Shown here: piece by piece, positions 18,620 to 28,046 of the stretch
How the letters are laid out: the number at the start of each line of letters is the position of its first letter
Numbering within the stretch: the first letter of the stretch is position 1
Origin: Cyclobacteriaceae bacterium
GTDB taxonomy: Bacteria; Bacteroidota; Bacteroidia; Cytophagales; Cyclobacteriaceae
Reading direction: 5' to 3'
Assembly (NCBI GenBank): GCA_958296015.1
Contig: CATQIH010000007.1
Location: 181,825-245,824 of the forward strand
DNA: 64,000 nucleotides
Position numbers and translations under genes: made by a program
The notes under the pieces: generated by a model
The model's database searches: none
What the model saw: the letters and a program-made list of their open reading frames with translations, nothing else
What the model was told of the DNA's origin: nothing

Positions 18620-19333
18620 CTATTGAGGCTGAGATGGCCGTACTTCAATTTTGCTGGGCAGGGTGCGTGGATGCATCTGTAGCAGGTCTGCTACCATCTG
18701 TCCTATGTCTTCCTGCTGGATCTTCCAGTCGTCTTTTGAATCGGGCTGGTGATTGTTGAAGTGAGTAGCCACAGAACCTGGCATGATGGTCGTTACTTTG
18801 ATGCCATCCTGCCGCAAATCCAGCATCACCGACTGCGAAAAACCGGTCAGTCCGAATTTACTGGCATTGTAGGCCGAGCCTCCGGCAAAGAAGTTGGTGC
18901 CTGCCAGGCTGGAAATAGTAATAATATAGCCTTTGGAAGATTTCAGGGCGGGCAGACTGGCTTTGATGCTGTAAAACACGCCGGTGAGGTTGGTGTCTAT
19001 GGTTTCCTGCCATTGCTCTGTAGTCATCTCACCAATAGGGGCAAAGTGGCCGATACCAGCATTGGCTACCAATACATCCAACTGTCCCCACTTGTCTGTT
19101 AATTCCTTTACTGCCTGCTGTTGTGAGGCCAGGTCGCGCACATCAGCCTCCAGTCCGAGGGCTTCTCCTTTTCCGATTTTGTTGAGTTTTTCAGCGGCTT
19201 CCTCTGCATGGGCTGCTGTGCGACTGGTGATGGCTACTTTCATGTTCTTTTCCATGAGGGCGGCTGCCACCCCATAGCCAATACCCTTGCTACCACCGGT
19301 GATCAGGGCTACTTTATTTTCAAGATTTTGCAT
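18620..19333 (-). CDS. SDR family oxidoreductase
   Basis: 237-residue classical short-chain dehydrogenase/reductase. All motifs are present: TGGSKGIG for dinucleotide binding, NAGIG, the catalytic serine in ISSLAG, YNASK and the PG motif in MPGSVATHF. SRTAAH after the second strand favours NADP(H). The start MQNLENKVALITGG is preferred over the ATG 11 codons upstream. Closest in pattern to 3-ketoacyl-ACP-reductase-like SDRs; substrate unknown. Single gene. Confidence 0.88.
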   Translation of the reverse strand: MQNLENKVALITGGSKGIGYGVAAALMEKNMKVAITSRTAAHAEEAAEKLNKIGKGEALGLEADVRDLASQQQAVKELTDKWGQLDVLVANAGIGHFAPIGEMTTEQWQETIDTNLTGVFYSIKASLPALKSSKGYIITISSLAGTNFFAGGSAYNASKFGLTGFSQSVMLDLRQDGIKVTTIMPGSVATHFNNHQPDSKDDWKIQQEDIGQMVADLLQMHPRTLPSKIEVRPSQPQ

Positions 19334-19626
19334 ATATCTGATAGTTATTTTATCAATACTACCCAATTTGAAGCATATTGTTTCGTTTTGTAGGTGTGAT
19401 TGTTAAACAAATTGCCCATGAACGATGATAAGAAAGAGCATGAATGATGAAGGCTAAGGTATTCTCCGGGCTTTTTGTGCCTGTCTACCCGCTTTGCTTT
19501 GCTGCTACTTGTCTAAAGCTAAAGGCTATTCGTCTTTTCAGCTTGCAAAACTTGTAAATATTTCACTAAAAATGATTAAATAGCAGATTATTATCCCACG
19601 TAACGCTTATCAATGAGTATTAATCC

Positions 19627-22600
19627 ATGAAATCGTATCTCTTACAACCTATCAAAAGAATGCTGGTCGTGCTGCTGGCACTAAGTCCTCTGTTTTACAT
19701 GTCGTGCAGCAACCAGCGGAAGGGTGAACCCAAAGTGCTGGTCTTTTCCAAAACTGCCGGTTTCCACCACGCCTCTATACCCAAAGGTGTAGCAGCCATC
19801 CAGAAGCTTGGCAAAGACAATGGCTTTGCCGTAGACACAACCACCAACGCCGCCATGTTCCAGCAGGATTCCCTGTCTCTGTATGCAGCGGTGATCTTTC
19901 TCAACACCACCGGCGATGTACTGGATAACCCGCAGGAAGCTGCCTTCGAGCGCTATATCCAGGCGGGCGGCGGTTTTGTTGGCGTACATGCGGCCACCGA
20001 CACAGAATACGACTGGGGCTGGTATGGCAGACTGGTAGGTGCCTACTTCAATGGCCATCCGGCACCACAGGAAGCCAAGTTTGTCGTCAAAGACAAAGAC
20101 TTTCCGGCCACGGAGTTTTTTCAGGATACTGTCTGGACGCGCAAAGACGAGCTATACAACTTCAAAAACATCAACCCCGATGTGCATGTGCTTATGACCA
20201 TCGATGAGTCTTCTTACGAAGGGGGCACCAATGGCGACTACCATCCCATGAGTTGGTACCATACGTATGACGGAGGACGGGCCTTCTATACCGAGCTGGG
20301 CCATACCGATGAAAGCTATTCGGAACCCAACTACCTCAAGCACCTGCTAGGCGGTATCAAATATGCTGTGGGCGACAATGACCAGCTCAACTATGAAAAG
20401 GCTACCACCCAGCTACCACCCAACCAGGACCGGTTCACCAAGGTGCAGATCTTCCAGGGCAAACTATTTGAGCCTACCGAAATGACTATCCTCCCTGATA
20501 TGGACGTTCTGATCGCGCAACGCAGAGGAGAGATCATGTTGTACAAGAATGACACAAAGGAAGTGAAGCAGGTGGGCTTTCTAAAAGCTTACTTCAAAAC
20601 TTCTGTGCCCGGCGTTAATGCAGAAGAAGGCGTGCTGGGTATTTCCAAAGACCCCAACTTTAGCAAAAACCACTGGGTATACATCTACTACAGCCCGGCT
20701 GATACCTCGGTCAACCGCTTGTCCAGGTTTACTTTTGAGAACGACACCCTGAATATGGCTTCCGAAAAAGTGATACTGGATGTGAAGTCACAGCGGGAAA
20801 TATGCTGCCATACGGGCGGGTCTGTTGCTTTCGGTCCCGATGGCTTGCTGTACCTGTCTACCGGCGACAATTCAACCCCTTTCGATGAGCCGGACGTTGC
20901 GTATGCCAACCACGGATATGCGCCGCTCGACGACGTGCCCGGGCATAAGCAGTATGATGCCCGCCGTTCTGCCGGTAATACCAACGACCTAAGAGGCAAA
21001 ATCCTTAGAATAAAGCTCAACGACGACGGTAGCTATGATATTCCCGAAGGCAACCTGTTTGCCAAAGGCACGGAGAAGACACGTCCGGAGATTTATGTGA
21101 TGGGTAACCGCAACCCCTACCGTATCTCGGTCGACCAGAAGAATAGCTACCTCTATTGGGGCGAAGTAGGGCCGGATGCCAAGCAAGACAGTATGGACAC
21201 GCGCGGACCGAAGGGCTACGATGAAGTGAACCAGGCGCGGAAGGCGGGCTACTTCGGCTGGCCGCTGTTTGTGGGAAACAACTACCCCTACCATGAGTAT
21301 GATTATGCCACCGGCAAACCGGGAAGAGCTTTCGACCCTAAAAAGCCTGTCAATGATTCCCGTAATAATACCGGGCTTACGGAACTGCCCGAGGCGCAAC
21401 CGGCTTTCATCTGGTACCCTTATGATGCCTCCCCAGACTTTCCGCAGTTAGGCACCGGCGGACGCAATGCGATGGCAGGCCCTGTATACTACACGGATAT
21501 GTTTCCTAAAGAAACGCGCCTGCCTGATTATTACAACGGCAAACTGCTCATTTACGACTGGATGCGCGGATGGATCAAGGCGGTGACGCTCCAGGATAGC
21601 GGCAACTTTGACAAGATGGAGCCTTTCTTTTCCGATCTCAAGCTCAACTCTCTGATAGATATGGAAGTAGCACCAGACGGCAGGCTCTACCTGCTGGAAT
21701 ACGGCAACGGGTGGTTCACCAAAAATGAAGATGCCGGACTGGCGTATATTGACTACAACGCCGGGAACCTGCCTCCGAAGATCGACAGCCTCATCGTGGA
21801 TAAGACATCAGGGGCATTGCCTTTTGAAATCCATGCGCAGGTAAAAGCGACTGATCCCGAAGAAAAGCAGGTAACCTATGTATGGCACCTGGGCGATGGC
21901 AAGACAGAAAACACCACTGAGCCTACGCTCGACTATAGCTATGCTACGGCAGGCGACTATCAGCTTTCTGTAGAGGTGAAAGATGCCGAAGGTGCCGCCA
22001 CCACCAGCGAGCCTATGGCAATATACGCAGGCAATACCATGCCCGAAGTAGCCATCAACATCACCAAAGGTAATAAGTCGTTTTACCTGCCCGGTATGCC
22101 GTTTGGCTATGCTGTCAAGGTCACAGACGCGGATGAACAAGGTAAGATGGACCCCGCCCAACTGATGGTATCTGTAGACTACGTAGAAGGCTACGACAAG
22201 TCAGCAGATAACATGGGACACCAGCAGGGCGAGTCGTTGATGCAAGGCAAAAGCCTAGTGATGAGCCTCGATTGCAAAAGCTGCCACAAGGAAGAGGGCG
22301 CATCGGTTGGCCCGGCCTATCATCAGGTAGCCAAGAAATACAAAGGTGATGCAGATGCTCCCGGTTACCTGGTGCAGAAGATCATCAAAGGCGGCGGTGG
22401 CGTATGGGGCGAAGTGCAGATGCCTGCCCACCCCGATCTGTCAGAATCTGATACCCGACAGATTGTATCCTGGGTGCTTTCGCTGGATGACGATCAGGTA
22501 GCCGCTAGGAAATCGTTGCCTGCTTCGGGTACCATTACGCCGGAGAAAGATCAGAAACCCGATGCCTCCCTGGTGATCTCAGCCAGCTATACCGACCAAG

Positions 22601-23052
22601 GCGGTCCGAGCATCAAGCCGCTCACCGGACGCACGGCTGTGTCGCTTAAAAGCAATATGGTAAGCTTCTCCGGCAGCGAAAAGGCCGAAGGCTTCACTGC
22701 CATGACGTATAATAACAACAGGATGATGGTTTATCCGCAAAACGGCGGCTGGTTTACCCTGGATAGCCTGGATCTGACCAACATTGGCTCTGTCAACGTG
22801 ATCAGCGGTTGGAGGGAAGCCCCCAGTGCCGGTCTTGACTATGAGGTACGGCTGGATGCCCCTGACGGAAAAGTGCTTGGCTCCGGAAAGATGGCCACAC
22901 CTAACAAAGGACAGATGAATGGCATGACTGCCATCAGCATCAGCCCGGTCACCGATGGCAAGTTCCACGACCTGTACTTCGTCTACAAGCCTGCGGCTCA
23001 GCAGAAAGACCTGCAAGCCGGTGTAGCCGCCATACAGTTTAATGGAAAGTAG
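19627..23052 (+). CDS. ThuA / glucose-sorbosone dehydrogenase / PKD / cytochrome c lipoprotein
   Basis: 1,141-residue lipoprotein (lipobox YMSC at the end of the signal). Domains in order: ThuA-like domain (about 36-250, KVLVFSKTAGFHHASIP, GGGFVGVHAATD), a glucose/sorbosone dehydrogenase-type PQQ-dependent beta-propeller (about 262-710, GLLYLSTGDNSTPF, VMGNRNPYRISVD), a PKD domain (about 720-805, ATDPEEKQVTYVWHLGDG), a class I cytochrome c domain with CKSCH near 883-887 and a distal methionine candidate in VQMPAHP, and a C-terminal carbohydrate-binding-like beta domain (about 995-1141). This looks like a cell-surface sugar oxidase with its own electron acceptor. It is monocistronic with a terminator directly downstream. 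Confidence 0.92.
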   Translation: MKSYLLQPIKRMLVVLLALSPLFYMSCSNQRKGEPKVLVFSKTAGFHHASIPKGVAAIQKLGKDNGFAVDTTTNAAMFQQDSLSLYAAVIFLNTTGDVLDNPQEAAFERYIQAGGGFVGVHAATDTEYDWGWYGRLVGAYFNGHPAPQEAKFVVKDKDFPATEFFQDTVWTRKDELYNFKNINPDVHVLMTIDESSYEGGTNGDYHPMSWYHTYDGGRAFYTELGHTDESYSEPNYLKHLLGGIKYAVGDNDQLNYEKATTQLPPNQDRFTKVQIFQGKLFEPTEMTILPDMDVLIAQRRGEIMLYKNDTKEVKQVGFLKAYFKTSVPGVNAEEGVLGISKDPNFSKNHWVYIYYSPADTSVNRLSRFTFENDTLNMASEKVILDVKSQREICCHTGGSVAFGPDGLLYLSTGDNSTPFDEPDVAYANHGYAPLDDVPGHKQYDARRSAGNTNDLRGKILRIKLNDDGSYDIPEGNLFAKGTEKTRPEIYVMGNRNPYRISVDQKNSYLYWGEVGPDAKQDSMDTRGPKGYDEVNQARKAGYFGWPLFVGNNYPYHEYDYATGKPGRAFDPKKPVNDSRNNTGLTELPEAQPAFIWYPYDASPDFPQLGTGGRNAMAGPVYYTDMFPKETRLPDYYNGKLLIYDWMRGWIKAVTLQDSGNFDKMEPFFSDLKLNSLIDMEVAPDGRLYLLEYGNGWFTKNEDAGLAYIDYNAGNLPPKIDSLIVDKTSGALPFEIHAQVKATDPEEKQVTYVWHLGDGKTENTTEPTLDYSYATAGDYQLSVEVKDAEGAATTSEPMAIYAGNTMPEVAINITKGNKSFYLPGMPFGYAVKVTDADEQGKMDPAQLMVSVDYVEGYDKSADNMGHQQGESLMQGKSLVMSLDCKSCHKEEGASVGPAYHQVAKKYKGDADAPGYLVQKIIKGGGGVWGEVQMPAHPDLSESDTRQIVSWVLSLDDDQVAARKSLPASGTITPEKDQKPDASLVISASYTDQGGPSIKPLTGRTAVSLKSNMVSFSGSEKAEGFTAMTYNNNRMMVYPQNGGWFTLDSLDLTNIGSVNVISGWREAPSAGLDYEVRLDAPDGKVLGSGKMATPNKGQMNGMTAISISPVTDGKFHDLYFVYKPAAQQKDLQAGVAAIQFNGK

Positions 23053-23095
23053 CTTCCTGCTTATCAGAGCAGACCTTCCGAATTTCTGAAAGCAG

Positions 23096-23131
23096 ACCTC
23101 CTATGTTTTTAAAACCTAGGAGGTTTTTTTT
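23096..23131 (+). terminator. Rho-independent terminator
   Basis: ACCTCCTA and TAGGAGGT form an 8-base stem followed by a run of eight T, 45 bases after the dehydrogenase stop. The opposing tlpA gene ends inside it, so it may serve both directions. Confidence 0.75.
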
Positions 23132-23643
23132 ATTTATAATACTCCGTCAGCGTTTTTAGGTTGCTGTAATTTGTTCCTGTAGACCAATCCCTTGCCCCGG
23201 TTTCTTGCATCACAATATGTCCGGTTTTGTCAATATAGTATGTGGTAGGCAATGCATAAACGCCATAATCTCTTACGTTTGTTGAGCTTTTTAGGAAGGT
23301 AAACGAATGTGGGTGCTTCTGTTGGAAGGTTTCAATCTGCGTTATCTCATCATCAGACACCATGATAAACAAAATATTCTCTCCGGCCAGGCTATCTTTA
23401 GCACTTTCGATCGTGGCAAATTCCTGAAGACACGGCTTACACCTGGTATTCCAAAAATTTAAGAAGACATTCTTCCCTTTGTACTGTGCCAAATTTACAG
23501 GTTTATCATGCAAATCAAATCAACAAGCTCCAACTTATCAAGCTCAATATCCGCTGGCTTTAAAGCAATATATAGCCATCCAATGATGATCATACCCATA
23601 AAATGGCTCCCAGAATAAAGCCTTTCACAAATAATTTGGTCAT
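23130..23643 (-). pseudogene. TlpA-like thiol-disulfide oxidoreductase, frameshifted
   Basis: Reassembled from three frames: a membrane anchor (MTKLFVKGFILGAI...MGMIIIGWLYIALKP), then LHDKPVNLAQYKGKNVFLNFWNTRCKPC with the thioredoxin-fold CxxC (CKPC), and a normal C-terminus (YYIDKTGHIV...LKTLTEYYK). Two missing bases, near 23595 and 23525 (a TTT run read as TT), explain the breaks. TlpA-like proteins reduce periplasmic disulfides, for example in cytochrome c maturation. Probably intact in the organism if the indels are sequence errors. Confidence 0.7.
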
Positions 23644-23649
23644 AAAGGA

Positions 23650-23744
23650 TTAATGTAAAAACAAGGAAGCCATCACGATCATAAAAAGGGCTCCGTCAGC
23701 AAGCCACTCAGGAATACGATGAGTTTCTTTTGTTTTGTTGTCAT
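23650..23744 (-). pseudogene. Small membrane protein, 31 codons, one frameshift
   Basis: With one base restored it reads MTTKQKKLIVFLSGLLTGALFMIVMASLFLH and stop, a single membrane span. It ends 7 bases before the tlpA-like start and looks like a short paralogue of that protein's anchor. Function unknown; could be a chance open frame. Confidence 0.35.
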
Positions 23745-23772
23745 GAAGGATAAAGATACGCTATTCATAATG

Positions 23773-24394
23773 TTACACCAAGTTCTCTATTTTCCTGTCT
23801 GTCAGGTGTTGTATATTTTTTGTGATGCGTTCTATGTCCCAGTCCACCACCGGAGTTTGAGCAACCTTTCTATTTCTTCCCCGGTAAAGCGTTTTTTGAT
23901 TTCCCGTGCCGGGTTGCCGCCTGTTATGGTATAGGGTGCCACATCTTTGGTAACAGTTGCATTGGATGCAATAACTGCCCCATCTCCAATGGTAAGGCCC
24001 GGCATGATCGTCGCGTTGTAGCCCTATCCACACATCGTTGCCTACGGTGGTATCGCCTTTAGTGGGGTAGGTTTTGCCTTCCATTGCATGTTCCAGCCAT
24101 TTCCAAAGATAGCGAACGGGTAGGTTGAGATAGATTCTGTGAGATGGTTGGCCCCATTCATGATAAACGTTACGCCTGAGGCAATCATACAGAATTTGCC
24201 AATGATCAGCTTGTCACCAATGAAGTCAAAGTGGTATTTAACATTTTTCTCAAAGTGCCGCACATCTTCAAAGTCATCATAATATGGTATAATCGCCTAC
24301 TATGATATTAGGATTGCTGATGATATTCTTCAGAAAGCACAGGTTCTTGTAATGTGTCAGGGGAAAAGTAGCGTCTTTATCTGGTCCGTGCATA
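23773..24394 (-). pseudogene. CatB-related/Vat-type O-acetyltransferase, frameshifted
   Basis: Left-handed beta-helix acetyltransferase reconstructed from three frames. It starts MHGPDKDATFPL, continues NIIVGDYTYYDD, YHFDFIGDKLIIGKFCMIASGVTFIMNGANH and STYPFAIFGNGW, and after a shift [16 protein letters not shown] and [20 protein letters not shown]. These are the signatures of the xenobiotic acetyltransferase group that includes streptogramin A acetyltransferases (Vat) and CatB. The active-site histidine in NGANH is retained. Chromosomal environmental members need not confer resistance. At least three single-base shifts break it. Confidence 0.75.
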
Positions 24395-24478
24395 GGTTTA
24401 TATTAGGTTTATAATGTTCAATATCGAACAAAAAGCAACAAAAGGCAAACCTTTACAGACACAGTAGTTATCATTTTC

Positions 24479-24503
24479 AGGCCAGTATTCAGGCCAGTAT
24501 TAC
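24479..24503. repeat. Direct repeat, two 12-base copies
   Basis: CAGGCCAGTATT occurs twice in tandem just upstream of the degenerate repeat stretch. Confidence 0.6.
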
Positions 24504-24539
24504 ATGGTTTGAACAGGTACGGGTTCATTGTTTGACTAC

Positions 24540-24800
24540 AAAATATCAGGATTTACCAGGTCGGAGGTACTGTCGGGTAGTAAATCAGTGGGTTCTGACA
24601 GGCAGAACTTACGTCATTGTTACAAAACATAGAGTTGAGCCCGATCGGACACACATTTTAGGTAGGAAAATGACCTAAAAACCGGTCGGACAGGCACGCA
24701 TGTAACAATCATGTAGTTCTGATAGGTTGGATTCGTTTTTAGTGACCAAACAATGAGTCCGACCAGGTTTGACCTGATGTTTTGCCGGTGAAGCTGATGA
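24540..24800. repeat. Degenerate repeat array upstream of the ~210-aa protein family (copy 1)
   Basis: A loose motif of the form GNTCNGACAGGTNNGA recurs about six times at 31-52-base spacing (for example GTTCTGACAGGCAGAACTT, GGTCGGACAGGCACGC, GTTCTGATAGGTTGGATT). No protein is supported in 24395-24920. A far more regular array precedes the other family copy at 53 kb. Confidence 0.45.
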
Positions 24801-24920
24801 GTTGCTTTTGCTGAGCAGGTGCTTGCTTTCTTACACATGTAACACATTGCATAATAACAACTTTTTATTATACTAAATAGCTTTCATATTTGTGTTATTA
24901 AAATAAAAATAGAAAAAGTT

Positions 24921-25623
24921 ATGGAAAAAAATTCAATCACTTTAGAGTTAGCAGCATCTTAATATCTATTGAGAATGCCTTGCAGCACGAAACCATCCGG
25001 AAGATGATGCAGTTTACAGCTACGACCGCAAAAGATTACTGGCCGGCATGGCACTGCGAAACGAACTGCGCTTGCTGTATCTGGCACAGCAAAACAAATA
25101 TAGCCTACAGTATGATAGCACTGATGATCTCTATAGCCAGAGGCAAAAGGTAGAAGTGCTGTACAAAAAACACCTGAAGAAGGCCCGGCTGGCTTTTGAA
25201 GACAAGCGTGGTGCCAGGGCAGAGCTACAGTTGAATGGCAAACGCAAAACCGATACGGTTGGACTGATGGAGCAGATCTATGTTTTCTACAGCAAGATAG
25301 GAGCCTATATAGATGAAATTACCCTTTACAATGTAACCCGCGAGGACTAGAGCAGGCCCAGGCGATGGTAGAAGCCATATACGGTGCCCGTCAGCATGCA
25401 GTTGCAAAGCATAGCCAATGCCCAGAACTCTACCCAGAAGCGCAACGCAAAGCGCAAGGAACTCAAAGCCTGGATGAGCCAGTTCAGAAAAGCTGCCCGC
25501 CTGGCCCTGCACGAAGAACCCCAGTTGCTGGAAGCCCTCGGCATCAGCGTATCGGCGAAAACTAATCAAATGTGTAAAGAAGCTACAGATCATCTGTTGG
25601 GTGGTTTGTGGCTTTTTACATAA
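24921..25623 (+). pseudogene. Uncharacterised ~210-aa protein family, copy 1, frameshifted
   Basis: Reads MEKNSITLELAAS, then ISIENALQHETIRKMMQF, then YSYDRKRLLAGMALRNELRLLYLAQQNK and DLYSQRQKVEVLYKKHLKKARLAFEDKRG in shifted frames, ending QAMVEAIYGARQ...ALHEEPQLLEALGISVSAKT. The end is clearly homologous to the intact gene at 52044-52688 (GKAMVEAIRNQR...ALKDQPQWLEALGIQVKSKK). Predicted to be nearly all helical, soluble and basic. I know of no function. At least three one-base shifts are needed to read it through. Confidence 0.6.
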
Positions 25624-25699
25624 ATGAAATAAATGCGGTGGGGAAGCTATAGGTATCATCTCCTATATAAAAGCTCCCCAGAAAAGAAATACAAAGAGG

Positions 25700-25985
25700 A
25701 CACTTTTACAGAATGAACAGACTCTAATCGAAAAGAAGAGAGATTACTCAAAGTCGAAACATAAGACAACAAAAGAATTGTCTCAGGAGACTGGAATTAG
25801 CAGCCAAAAGATCAATATGTGGCTTGTAGAAAACAAACTTATGTATAAAAAGGAAGATGATTGGATTGTTACACAAAAGGGTACACAAAAGGGTGGAGTC
25901 TCAAAGAAGGACAGTACGGGAATTTATAGTTTGGCCTGAAGAAATTGCAGATAAGATAAAAGGGTTAAAATACAAAAGCCAATGT
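25700..25985 (+). pseudogene. Remnant with KilAC-like helix-turn-helix region
   Basis: Encodes KTTKELSQETGISSQKINMWLVENKLMYKKEDDWIVTQKG, the pattern of the C-terminal domain of phage antirepressors and KilAC-like proteins, and after a one-base shift RTVREFIVWPEEIADKIKGL. There is no N-terminal domain or start, so it is a fragment. Confidence 0.45.
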
Positions 25986-26003
25986 CTATGCCCAAAAAAA
26001 ACC

Positions 26004-26028
26004 AAACCAGTACTCATTTAAAACGAGT
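26004..26028. repeat. Direct repeat flanking an 830-bp segment (left copy)
   Basis: AAACCAGTACTCATTTA (17 identical bases) followed by AAACGAGT; the right copy is at 26857-26881. Together they bracket a membrane protein gene and one REP-like palindrome. Confidence 0.6.
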
Positions 26029-26113
26029 GTTTAACCATTAAGACAATCAACTTTTCCTATAAAGTAAGATAGACGAATAGAGAGAGTATAGATATTATGC
26101 AATAATTAAATCC

Positions 26114-26142
26114 CACTCTGGCGCGCGTTTGCAACGCGTGAC
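26114..26142. repeat. Isolated REP-like palindrome
   Basis: CACTCTGGCGCGCGTTTGCA then ACGCGTGACT matches the core of the REP family around the RAYT gene (GCGCGCGTTTGCAACGCGTG) 25 kb away. Outer bases differ. Confidence 0.75.
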
Positions 26143-26254
26143 TCTCTTTGAAATACCACTACAACTCAACCAAAGATTATGCAGCACAGCAGGGATTGTT
26201 AAAGGTGGGGCTACTGTAGTAGCACCTGTAGAAAAGTTAAGGGTAACCAGAATT

Positions 26255-26858
26255 ATGAAGAACTTAGAACAAAAGAGGTTGGCCTCATTACAGAAATTTT
26301 CAGATTGAAGAAACTGGAATTATAGTTGAGATAAAAGACCAAAATGATTATTCGTTAAGACTGGTTCCTTTTGAACAGATAGGTGTAGAAGAGGTAATTA
26401 CTAGACATCGGCCTGACCCTTATGCTATCGGCCTTTTTGTATCTTCGTTTCTTAACATTTTGCTAATTGTAATCTACATAACAGGGAACTATGAAGTAAA
26501 CATAGGATTAACGAGTGGATTAACAGCAGGGATTACAGTTGCTTATTCCACCTGGGGTTATCAACTTTTCAAATTTGAAAGGCATAAATATTTACAGGGG
26601 CCAGAGGTAGCCTTACCTTTTTATTACTTCAATAAGGAGCAGAACAAAGTTGACAACTTTATTAAAGAGATAAAAGAAGAAAAGAAACGGTATTTCAGAG
26701 AGAAATTTATGAATATAGATAAGAATTCTGACCTCGAAGCCCTCCCTTTTACGTTTAAGCGGCTGCTAGATCAGGATTATATTGCTGAGCAGGAATATAA
26801 TGAGCTGATAGAATACATAGCACAAAGAAAACTAATTGACGGAAGCTTAAATAACTAA
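26255..26858 (+). pseudogene. Hypothetical membrane protein, one frameshift
   Basis: Begins MKNLEQKRLASLQK and, after restoring one A, continues NFQIEETGIIVEIKDQNDYSLRLVPFEQIGVEEVITRHRPD. Two membrane segments follow (IGLFVSSFLNILLIVIYITG and LTSGLTAGITVAYSTWGYQLF), then a cytoplasmic charged helix region and a C-terminal LLDQDYIAEQEYNELIEYIAQRKLIDG that resembles short SHOCT-like helices. No known function. It sits between two direct repeats, as a mobile or recently acquired cassette might. Confidence 0.5.
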
Positions 26859-26881
26859 ACCAGTACTCATTTACGACAAGT
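26857..26881. repeat. Direct repeat flanking an 830-bp segment (right copy)
   Basis: AAACCAGTACTCATTTA followed by CGACAAGT, overlapping the stop of the membrane protein gene; matches 26004-26028. Confidence 0.6.
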
Positions 26882-27018
26882 ACTCAACTTGTAATTAGCT
26901 TAGCCCCTTAATACCTGCTCCTAGAGATATTCTCTTTCCAGTTTTCTCCTTAGCCTGACGGCTATGGTTACAAGACCAGCCGGAGTATTTTGTTTAACCC
27001 GATTGCAAGCGTCACACA

Positions 27019-27063
27019 GCGATGGCATGACGATCTTCTAAATCTAGCTAGTCGTGCCATCGC
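27019..27063 (-). terminator. Stem-loop after kdsA
   Basis: GCGATGGCA (27019-27027) pairs with TGCCATCGC (27055-27063), seven bases beyond the kdsA stop. There is no T-run, so it is a terminator candidate only. Confidence 0.4.
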
Positions 27064-27069
27064 TAGACA

Positions 27070-27876
27070 TTACAACCTGGTGGCTTCTCTAATAGCCAGG
27101 CAGTTTTTCAGCACTTCTTCGAAGGCATCCAGGCGCACCATGTTGGGGCCATCAGACAGGGGCCTGGTCGGGTTCGGGGTGTACTTCAAAGAAGAAGCCG
27201 TCTACGCCTACCGCTGCTGCTGCTGCACCAATGTAGTGGCACCAGTTCGCGGTTGCCGCCTGTTTTGTTGCCCAGGCCGCCGGGTTCTGCACGGCATGGG
27301 TGGCCGTCTATCACCACAGGATAACCAAAACTACGCATCGCTATAATGTTTCTGACATCCACTACCAGGTTGCCATAGCCAAAGCTGTTGCCCCGCTCGG
27401 TGAGGATGATCTTCTGATTGCCAGTAGAGGCTACCTTCTGCGCGGGATACTGCATGTCCGTTCCGACAAGAACTGCCCTTTCTTGATATTGACAATACGA
27501 TCAGACTTGCCTGCGGCCAGCAGCAGATCGGTTTTGCCGGCACAGAAAGGCAGGGATTTGCAGCACGTCTACCACCTGTGCGGCAGCTGCTACCTGGCTG
27601 GTCTCGTGTATGTCGGTAACGACCGGTAACGCAAACTTTTGTTTCACCAGTTCCAGAATACGCAGTCCTTCTTCCAGCCCCGGCCCGCGGGAAAGCATCT
27701 ACGGAGGTACGGTTGGCTTTGTCGAAAGAGGCTTTGAAGATACCTTTGATACCCAATCGCTGGCAGATCCCGGCAATCTTTTCGGCAATGTGCATCACAG
27801 AGGATTCACTCTCGATAACACAGGGTCCGCACATGACAAACGGCGCGGCTTGAAGTTGTTGATAAAGCTCATTCAT
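27070..27876 (-). pseudogene. kdsA: 3-deoxy-8-phosphooctulonate synthase, several single-base indels
   Basis: Kdo-8-phosphate synthase condenses phosphoenolpyruvate and arabinose-5-phosphate. Starting MNELYQQLQAAPFVMCGPCVIESES, the motifs [72 protein letters not shown] and EVHPEPDQAP are all present but in different frames. Indels include one extra C near 27688, one extra A near 27533 and one missing G near 27463. Since nearly every motif is preserved and errors sit in homopolymers, sequence error is more likely than loss of an LPS gene. Confidence 0.85.
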
Positions 27877-28046
27877 AATTATTGTAATATTTGATGTTTT
27901 GTACTATTTGGTAACAATCACAAAAGGCAAAAATTAAAAAGCAAATAAAAAGCAAAACTCAATAGCTAAAAACCAAACGCTATATTATAAGGGAGCTATA
28001 AACTTTTGAATTTGGTGTTTTCCCATTGGAAGTTATTTGTTTTTTG

